Source of the DNA: Boswellia sacra | Lineage: Eukaryota > Streptophyta > Magnoliopsida > Sapindales > Burseraceae | Direction of reading: 5' to 3' | NCBI GenBank assembly: GCA_013180625.2 | Contig: SNVD02006968.1 | Span: forward strand, 207,243-271,242 | DNA length: 64,000 nt | Part shown: one piece after another, positions 56,583 through 64,000 of the stretch | Position numbering within the stretch: position 1 is the stretch's first letter | Layout of the letters: the number at the start of each line of letters is the position of its first letter | Notes under the pieces: model-generated | Databases searched by the model: none | Told to the model about the DNA's origin: nothing | Seen by the model: only the letters and a program-made list of their open reading frames with translations | Program-made: the position numbers and the translations under genes

Positions 56583-57162
56583 TGACATGATCCATTACGC
56601 TAAAATTGGGTAATTATCTTATAAATATCGTATACGGGTGGCATCCCACCAATTTTACCATTTGTTATCAATAGATTTTGCTAGAAAAATAATGTTTGGC
56701 TATTGGTGGTATCAATCTCTCTCATCCTTACCATTTGGCGTTGACGTGGCAAAAAGTGGCATCTAAAGCATCCCTTGTCAAGACATGTGGGCTCTAATGT
56801 TGCGCAAATATAATTAGAGGGGTTCCCTGAAGTCTGTCTATTAATACCAACCCCTCCCCCTTGGTAATTATATACGGATGAACAGAATCATTTGAATCTC
56901 TCTTTCCCTTATATTACTCCTTCATGATTTGCTTTCTTTTATTTTCGCTCTTACACTTTGTTCAGCTTTAATTTTAGTAATTTATTTCACTGTTATTAGT
57001 ATGATGAAGCTATACAAGTATAACATCCTACATTTATATTTTATTTATTCTTATGAGTATCCTCTGTGGTTTCCACTAAACTGGATCTTCCACATCAGCT
57101 AGTAAGATTAGTCTGTTTATCTGTTCTACTATTTTTCTGTCATAATTGAAGATAGTTTGAAG

Positions 57163-57531
57163 ATGGCAAGTTTAGCATGTGTTTAATTTCTTCCATTTGA
57201 TGGGAAAGAAGAAAGATATATTTCATGGGCTAGAAATGCAAGAAATCATGCAATCAATGAGTCTTGAAAAGACAATCAGAGAAGGCAACTAGACATCTCT
57301 ATAAGAGAAAGCTAAAGCTATGACTTTTCTTCTGCATCATTTGATTGAAAAGCTACACATTGAATATCAAATTGTTAAAGATCCATTGATTTTGTGGAAA
57401 AGCTTAGAAGACAGATTTTTCCATCAAAGAGATACTTCCTCAAGCCCAACACGATTGGATGAGTCTACGTTATCAAGACCACAAATCAATGACTAATTTT
57501 AATTCAGCATTGTTCAGAATAACTTCATATT
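57163..57531 (+). pseudogene. Copia-like gag, N-terminal part
   Basis: MASLACV, a stop, then LPFDGKEERYISWARNARN and KAMTFLLHHLIEKLHIEYQ, VKDPLILWKSLEDRF. This is the UBN2-type gag layout (HLxxxLxxEY, DPxxLWxxLxxRF). In-frame stops and a shift occur. Interrupted at 57531 by the CACTA element (duplicated ATT) and resumed at 63405. Confidence 0.7.
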
Positions 57532-57539
57532 CACTACAA

Positions 57540-58150
57540 GAAAAAAGCAAATATTTGACTGTTTTTAGACGTCAAATATGATAATATTTAACGGTTTTTG
57601 CGCGTCATATATGTCACCGTAAAATATGATAATAGTTGACCGTTGGTCAAACAGTCAAATATCCACTACAGTATTATTTGACTCTTACGAAACAGTCAAG
57701 TTTTTATACGTTTAGATTCAAATTTTAGGCCTTATTTGACGGTTTATTGAAGAAATATTTGACATTAACTGTCAAATATTTGCTAATGGTCAAAATTTTA
57801 AAATTTTGTTAATAATATTTGACAGTAACTGTCAAATATTTTGATTCCAACGGTCGAATTTTTTAATATTTGACTGCTTATAACCGTCAAGTATTTTGCA
57901 GTAACCGTCAAGTTTTACGAAATTTTTTTCATATTTGATTGCTTTGACCGTCAAGTATGTGAGCATAGAATAATATTTGACCCTTGTTGATAGACAAATA
58001 TTATTAATTTAATACTTGACCCTTCCGATACTGTCAAGTATGGTAAATATTTTGGCTCATATTTGACTCTTTACGAAACATATTTGATTGCTTTTGACCG
58101 TCAAGTATGTAAGCTATTTTACAGTCAAATATTATTACCTTAAATATTTG
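57540..58150. repeat. CACTA subterminal repeat array (left)
   Basis: At least a dozen copies of ATATTTGAC or GTCAAATA in both orientations, some forming palindromes (TTGACAGTAACTGTCAAAT). Such motifs bind the accessory transposase protein in En/Spm-type elements. A smaller set lies at 63320-63390. Confidence 0.8.
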
Positions 58151-58625
58151 AAATTTCAAACTTGGTTTCGAACTTGGTGAGACCTTGAAATTTCGAACTT
58201 GGTTTTAGGTTTACGAAATTTATAGATGAATAAATTAAATCTGAATTATAGTCTATCAGACCTAACTATATTCTATCAACATTAAAAAACCATATTTAAA
58301 TCCCAATAAATCCTAACACAAAATTGAACAATTATAGGTAGATTAAGGTTGAGATCTTACTATGGACAAAAATATTTTCACTAGCATAAATTATGCTTCT
58401 TAACATGAGTTTATAATTTTCAGTTTGTGGAGGGCTAGGAATTCCAAATCAAGATCACTACTTGAAGACATTGAAAGTAAAATTGTATTACAAATAATCC
58501 TGAATTTCATAAGATTAATGTATAAAAGTTTCTACATGATAAATGGGAAACATGTGACTGCAGTAGCGAAATTAACTAGCGTATCTGGATGATGCTGAGG
58601 TCTTTCAGCTTTGCAAAAGAAATAC

Positions 58626-58742
58626 CTGAATGGCAAAGATTAAAAGTTCACCAATGGAGAAAAGAGCAAGGAAACCATACATGCTCTTGAAACAAAAGGC
58701 ACCAAAGCAAAATATTGCCCCAATAAATGTAGTTGCTGCAAG
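58626..58742 (-). pseudogene. Captured exon of a spinster-like transporter
   Basis: 117 bp, exactly 39 codons, open, preceded by TTTTTTGCAG and followed by GTATTTC, so an intact internal exon. It encodes membrane-like LAATTFIGAIFCFGAFCFKS and MYGFLALFSIGELLIFAIQ. That resembles the late membrane segments of plant sphingolipid transporter spinster homologues. No other exon of that gene is seen nearby. Confidence 0.6.
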
Positions 58743-58899
58743 CTGCAAAAAAGGCCAAATAAGAGTTTAGTCCGACAAATTCCAAAACCATTGTCATGTG
58801 AGTTGAATAAGTAAAGCAAGTCCAATGTACCAAAAGGCCCCGAAGAATTCAATTAACATAAAGCTCCTGGACGTTTCTATCTTATTTTAAGTAATTTAT

Positions 58900-60000
58900 A
58901 CGGCTGAACAAACAAAAATCATTGCAGACGTACTCAGTTAGACCTAAATGTTCAACTTTGTTAACAAAAAATCACTTACTAATTTTATTTGTTCTTTTGA
59001 TATCGCCTGATTAATTTTAGAACAGCAACACTTAATGTATAAAAGATTCAATCCTTCCAAAACTCAATACATTGAGCAATTTATCAGAAACTTCAATTAC
59101 TTCAGGTGATCAATGATGTTTTCTGAACCAGAATATGCCACTATAAGTAGCAAACCTTAGTACATTGTTTGTTGCACAAACCCTTCAATTCCAAAAAAAA
59201 TTATTATTATTATTATTATTATTTGGTCATTCTTCACCCATCTGTATGCAATTAATGTTTTACAAACAGGTCATTTTAGTTCAATCTTACATTTAAATGA
59301 GCTAAACCATAAAAAGAACCAACTCATTAAGAAAGCAAGTAACCATACAAGAGGCTACATCAAATATTGATTTTCTTTCACATATCTGAAAATTAGCTTG
59401 CACCCCTACACACGGTCTTAACAACTGTTTGTAACATAATTCAGAGCTACAAGCAACATAATTCAGAGCAGCCATCTTTACATAATTCAGAGCTACAAGC
59501 AACATAACAGGTTTATGGTTGACAATCAGGATATATTCCAGAGCAGCCAGAAAATGGAACACTGGGGTACATCTATTAATATAGTGGGTCTGACATTTGA
59601 AACATCAATTGAAGAACTAGAACTGTGTAATAGTCGTGACTAAAAGTATCAGATCGTTCAGTGGAAAGATATTCACATAAGAGAAAGAAATGGACAAAAA
59701 AGCTAATCAACAATTGAGCGTAAACAAGCATTGTATTAATAATTATCTAATCCCCGATCAGAGACCAATTAGGGAAGCATACAAGGCATGCACACAAACT
59801 CCTAAAAGTTACTGCCTCACGGATGGACAATGATTCCAAAATCAAAGTAATGAAGGTTTAAAAATTGAAAGAACTTATAGGTTTAGAGGAAAAACATCAG
59901 TGAGAAACGTTGTATATCATGAAAAGAGAATTTAAGTTTATGATTTCTCTGAAATTCTATAAAAGTGCTTTTATAAAGAGAAAAATTGGGCAATGGATGC
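58900..60000. other. CACTA interior without recognised exons
   Basis: AT-rich, intron-like. Contains an (ATT)n run near 59200-59222 and a 46-bp tandem repeat at 59434-59510 (ACATAATTCAGAGCTACAAG twice plus a half copy). Confidence 0.45.
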
Positions 60001-60004
60001 TTAC

Positions 60005-60127
60005 TTTCACAATACTATATATATTTGCGTCAGAAGAATGGCAAGCTGCTCTGAGCTGTCTCTCCATGCTTTGAATAGCGCTTGAACATCGAATATCTGC
60101 CTCCATTAATACATTCCTTTTATAATC
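60005..60127 (-). pseudogene. Captured exon of a guanylate-binding-family protein
   Basis: 123 bp, exactly 41 codons, open, with CTGATGCAG before and GTAAGC after. Encodes DYKRNVLMEADIRCSSAIQS then MERQLRAACHSSDANIYSIV. This looks like the helical part of plant guanylate-binding proteins. Recognition is from memory of the family; only one exon is present. Confidence 0.5.
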
Positions 60128-60180
60128 CTGCATCAGTGGCCAACGCAAGTCAATATCGGTAAGTAAACAAGAAATAAAAC

Positions 60181-60474
60181 ATGCACATGCATATTACATT
60201 ATATGATCAAAATTTTACAACTAAGATCAGATCATTCAATGCTAAAGATAGATATCTTAATGACAGTAGCATAAGTGCAAAGTTCCGTAGAAGAGAAGCT
60301 GGTAATATAGAGTTTGAGCACAGTCAACAGGTCCCTATGTTAAAGTCTTGCTTAAGGAAAGATGAAAGTGTTCGTAAGTCAAATCATCTTAAGGTCTCTT
60401 TTGTCTTGCCAGTGAAAGATGAGGAACCACAGATAATAAGCAAAGAATCTGAACCAGATATATATATATAAAGC
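60181..60474 (+). pseudogene. Open frame of unknown origin in the CACTA element
   Basis: 96 codons from ATG 60181: a polar, charged sequence (FNAKDRYLNDSSISAKFRRR, then LKSCLRKDESVRKSNHLKVS) on the strand opposite the captured exons. Its composition looks like real, disordered coding sequence rather than AT noise. I do not recognise it; it may be a fragment of a fourth captured gene. Confidence 0.3.
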
Positions 60475-61272
60475 ATTTTCTTTTTCTTATTCGTTCTTTA
60501 AAGTTTAGACCTTTTGTTGAGATAAGTAGATTCTTCATTAAGTCTCGCTCAGAAGTAACTTGATTTTGTCCTCATAATGTGTTTTTCTGTGCTAAAGTTT
60601 GATATTTGATGGCATTAAGTTTGGCAGTCAAGTTTCAAAAAACTAGCAACAACAATCAGGGTCTACAAGGTTTAGTTTTGATATTTTGGTTTTCCTAGTA
60701 ATTTTCAGATGCTAATTGGTCTTTTATTACCATTCCTAATGTATAAGTTATGGGCCTCATCAATTGTATGAATTAAGAAACCATTAATAAGAAACCAACT
60801 TCAATTGCATTAAATTTTAGTAATTCCTTCAATTTGCTATAATTATATTTTTTATAAATATATAACTCAGTTGGATTTAGGATTTTCGGATTGAAAAGAT
60901 TCAATAGAAACCAACTTGTTTAAACTAATATGCCCGCAAAGAGAAAAATATAATAAAAGTCAGTTAATGGAGGTTGCAAATGCAGTTCTGTTTTTCATGT
61001 TCTGAATGCTCATGTCAGTAAATATATTTATCATGAACATTTTCCACATGTTTACATCAAATTCTCTTTTACATATGTAAAACTTAAACAATATCAACGT
61101 TTTACTTCCCCAAAAACCATAATTTGCATTCAAGAAGGGCCCCAGTCTTGCTCACCCAAAGCATCACAACTCATATACAAGGAAGCAAAACGCTAATTAA
61201 TGAGATAAACCAAGAGTACAGCTTGCAGTTAAAGAAAATGTACAGAGAAAAAATTACAGGTACCTGAATTAG

Positions 61273-62684
61273 CTAATCTATGCTGGCACATGTTCTCTCA
61301 ATCACCTTAGAATCTGTTCTATAAGAATGTTTTGAGGGAGTACTTGAACCCCGTGAAGAACTATGTCTAAAGAAGCTAAGCTTACCAATTTTCCTTGAGA
61401 AAGAACTCATAAATTTACGAGAATAAGACCTTTGCATGTCCCTCTTCATACAAACATGTTCTTTTTCTAGGTCATTTAATCTCATCCTTAAACAAGCTAA
61501 CTCAAGTTTTAGCTCTCTGTTTTCTCGCCTCAATGATGCATAGTTGTCTCGTGGAGACATTGCTGCACTAAGTGCACCACTGCTGATCTGCCATGACTAG
61601 TGCACTGGCTTTTGCTCATCATCAAGATAAGAGCAGCACAAGGAATTACGGAGCCTTAGTTGCTCAAAGTAGAGAACCTGAACGATAGATTGAAGAGGGA
61701 GGCGTTCATTTTGTGCTGCATGTGCACCAGCTTCTTGTGAGAGCTTCTGAAAATCAATCAGTTTGCAGAGTTTCTTCTTGTCCAAATCTGATAAGTTTTG
61801 ATGAGCCTGGTAAAGAATCGCAAGAACAAAAATATATCAGGGATACAACTGCTACATAGGAACGACTAGCAGAAATGAATATGTACTTCTGGTTCATCTT
61901 GTCGTAAAAGAATCCTGCTTGGCTTATTTTTGATATTCATAATGAGGCAAAACATGTGTTATTAGCAGCTGGTGAATACTATCTAGATTAGAAGGGTTTG
62001 GATAAAATTTGCAAGTCTACAATAATTATTATAGTTATAGAAGATATTAGCGAGTAGGACAGCTTGGAGTTTTTCATCTTTAAATTTCTGAAGGATTGGT
62101 GAGGCTAGTTTTATCTGCAAAAGGAATCACTAATAACTATCTACTTCATCCATCAGCGATTCAGCATTGCCTATCAAACATATTCATTTTTCAACAAAGA
62201 CATCCACATTAGTTTGAAGCAAAGACTCGAACAGTTCTATTGAGATGTCATAAAGAGAATAATCAGTAAGATACCTTCAGGTAAATATCAATGGCTCGAT
62301 ACAATCCATCATGAACAGTACGTGCATGGTCTGGTAAAGTCTCTGCAATGGCCATGAACTTAGAAAGCTTGAGATTTGCATCAGGGGCAATTTCAGCTAG
62401 GTAATTGTCTACCAATTTTGAAACCTTAAACAATGCAGTTTGGGTTGGTGAACCAGGGCTGTCGGGCTCAAAAACAGATGCATCATCCATATCATCTTCA
62501 CTATCATCTTGTTGTGCAAAATTTACCAATATCCTTTGAACTGTGTCAACATCAAATAATGTATCACCAGCATGTCAGAAAGATGGGATTAAAAGATCAT
62601 TAAGAGCAGCAATATCCAACTGAGATGCAATCCTTCTTTCCAGATCAAGCCTACAAGCAACTCTTATAGTCCTTACCAAATTCA
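61273..62684 (-). pseudogene. Captured NPH3-domain gene fragment (3' exons)
   Basis: Two exons on the minus strand with splice sites kept. Exon at 62275-62684: preceded by TTTCAG and followed by GTATC; encodes RVACRLDLERRIASQLDIAA then LFKVSKLVDNYLAEIAPDAN and KFMAIAETLPDHARTVHDGL. Exon at 61273-61806: preceded by TTACCAG; encodes CKLIDFQKLSQEAGAHAAQN, LPLQSIVQVLYFEQLRLRN, MSPRDNYASLRRENRELKLE and ends ERTCASID with a stop. This is the C-terminal two thirds of an NPH3/RPT2-type BTB protein; family members act as CUL3 adaptors in phototropin signalling. A TGA in the first exon (near 62572) and a TAG in the second (61597-61599) break it. The BTB-coding 5' exons are missing. Confidence 0.82.
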
Positions 62685-63300
62685 CTGAAATTCTCAATTA
62701 GACATTTTATCGAGCAATTAAAGCATAAAAAGCAAAGACATCTATTTAAGCACACTTCAACGTGAAAGCTCCTCAACTAGGATTAAAATTACTTCCAAAT
62801 AAACCAAAATGCGAAGCGTGCTTTCGAGAAGATTGATAGAAAAAAAACGTTTTACTAGCTTCAAAATCGAAAATAGGCCACTCAACCAAGGCTCAAACAA
62901 GAACAAGAAAAAGAAAAAGAAAAACCCACCTCACCAGGAAAATCAAAGTGAAGAGAGATAGTAACGGAGATGAGAGGAGATGAGAGAAACATACCTAGTG
63001 ATAGAGAGACTGGAAGCATGAGAAGTCGAAATTACCCAATGATAGGGAGTGAGGGAGTGAGGGATCGACAAAGAAAACGTAGGAGAAGTTTACTGATTTC
63101 AATCGGTGAGAGAGAGAAGTTGAGTGATTCAAGTGATTTCAATCGGTGAGAGGAGTGTAGTGAGGGAATGAGAAAAAATGGAGCGGTTGGGGCAAAATAA
63201 AAGGGGGAAATGCAAAACAGAAGGAGGGAAACGAAATATTCAATAAGAGGTGGCAATTTTGTAATTAAGATATATAAAAATTGTGTCAAGTAAACGGAGG
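62685..63300 (-). other. CACTA interior, purine-rich, no gene
   Basis: Contains a two-copy TGATTTCAATCGGTGAGAG repeat (about 63095-63150). No supported frame. Confidence 0.4.
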
Positions 63301-63404
63301 AAGCGGGTTGACTTTTTTAAGCTCCTCCATATTTGACTCATTTTTAAAAAAGCCTCAAATATAATAATGTTTATGTGTCAAATATTTTAAAATTTCTTGT
63401 AGTG

Positions 63405-64000
63405 ATTGAAGTTTTATGGCCAAGAAGTGACATCTAATAATATGATAGACAAGAGTTTGTCTACATTTCATGCCTCAAATCTAGTTCCACAGTAAATATA
63501 CAGAGAGCCCATTTTAAAAGATATTCTAATTTGATTACTTATTTGTTCGTTGTTGAGAAGAATAATGAAATTCTACTTCAGAATCATAAATCACACCCAA
63601 CTGGCTCTACACCAATTCATTAGTTAATTTTACCAATTTAAGAAATGATAACTACAATCAAAAGTGTGAAAGAGGTCATAAAAATTAATCAAGAGATGGT
63701 TATAAAACATTCAATCATCGAAACAATAATGATAACCACCAACAGAAGAATAATAATTATGAAGATAGAAGAAATGGAGGAAAAAGGCCTTCTAGAAAAG
63801 ATATATGCCATAAATGTGGTACAAAAAGCCACTCAGCTAGAAATTGTCGCGCACCTAAATATCTCGCAGGCCTTTACCAATCAACTCTAGGAGATAAAAG
63901 GAGGAAAATTGAAACAAATTTTCTAGAAAACTCTGAGCCAGTGAAGACTACTCATCTTAAAGCTTCTGAATTTTCAGGGAATTAATATGGAAATTTTAGC
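63405..64000 (+). pseudogene. Copia-like gag, second part with zinc knuckle
   Basis: Continues the gag of 57163-57531 after the CACTA insertion: QEFVYISCLKSSSTVNIQ-like text, then VVEKNNEILLQNHKSHPTGS, then an Asn/Arg-rich stretch and the knuckle CHKCGTKSHSARNC near 63808-63850. The frame shifts several times. Runs off the right edge. Confidence 0.7.

Larger units (their letters stand above)
57532..63401. mobile_element. Non-autonomous CACTA element carrying several host gene fragments
   Basis: The left end CACTACAAGAAAAAA and the right end TTTCTTGTAGTG are CACTA (En/Spm) termini. The 3-bp duplication ATT lies at 57529-57531 and 63402-63404. Both subterminal regions are crowded with ATATTTGAC / GTCAAATAT words. 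No CACTA transposase is visible. The interior carries, on the minus strand, exons resembling spinster-like, guanylate-binding and NPH3 genes with splice sites kept. Confidence 0.92.
56583..64000 (+). mobile_element. Copia-like retrotransposon, 5' part, split by a CACTA element
   Basis: Sequence unlike the paralogous blocks starts at about 56583 and includes a probable LTR/leader (56583-57160). A gag frame follows from ATG 57163, breaks at the CACTA insertion and resumes at 63405 to the window end. The 3' half and second LTR are outside, so the left boundary is inferred only from loss of similarity to blocks A and B. Confidence 0.6.

Noticed and set aside
58640..58852. Minus-strand 61- and 70-codon frames as independent small membrane proteins
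   Set aside because: They run through an intron border; the third frame gives a spinster-like exon with proper splice sites.
59302..59562. 86-codon minus-strand frame
   Set aside because: Arises from a 46-bp tandem repeat; no recognisable domain.
61273..62684. A functional host NPH3 gene
   Set aside because: BTB exons absent, two in-frame stops, and the whole lies between CACTA termini with an ATT duplication.

Overview
This window is AT-rich nuclear DNA from a flowering plant, most likely a dicot. The evidence is the lineages present: an Athila-type Ty3/Gypsy element, a Sirevirus-type Copia element, plant L1-LINE, MULE, hAT and CACTA elements, and fragments of plant genes (HIPP, ATG11, NPH3, spinster-like, guanylate-binding, LONELY GUY). 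The species cannot be read from the sequence. I found no clearly intact host gene and no tRNA, rRNA or CRISPR array. The window is a graveyard of nested transposable elements inserted into an ancient, roughly three-copy tandem segmental duplication.

Layout. 1-592: a broken heavy-metal-associated (HIPP) gene on the minus strand that runs off the left edge. 2000-2778: a hAT-type MITE with a perfect 8-bp target-site duplication (TSD). 2850-5425: duplicated block A. 5430-26161: a Sirevirus-type Copia element on the minus strand (TSD ATATT) with an env-like reading frame. It is split by an 11.5-kb Athila-type Gypsy element at 9828-21353 (TSD CCAGT). 26.2-31.9 kb: block B with three MITE-like insertions. 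31985-36317: a decayed hAT element with two nested MITEs of one family. 37.2-37.7 kb: the rest of block B. 38631-48763: a Mutator-like terminal-repeat pair enclosing an ATG11 first-exon fragment. It is broken by a Copia element (39355-47763), itself broken by an ORF1-only LINE (42251-44549). 49.4-56.6 kb: block C, split by an autonomous-type but decayed MULE (49632-55226). 56.6 kb to the end: the 5' part of another Copia-like element, split by a CACTA element (57532-63401) that carries pieces of three recognisable host genes.

The most notable object is inside the Athila-type element. Between the pol-downstream frame and the 3' LTR lies an intronless, nearly full-length LONELY GUY (LOG) cytokinin-activating enzyme reading frame, in the same orientation as gag-pol. 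This copy has an N-terminal single-base frameshift and a Pro-to-Ser change in the signature loop. The element may belong to a family that carries a hormone-activation gene. Other captures are ATG11 in the Mutator-like element, and spinster-like, guanylate-binding and NPH3 exons in the CACTA element, where splice sites are kept and so genomic rather than mRNA capture is indicated.

Many boundaries are base-precise because TSDs were found. Protein identities come from motif recognition by eye, without database searches.
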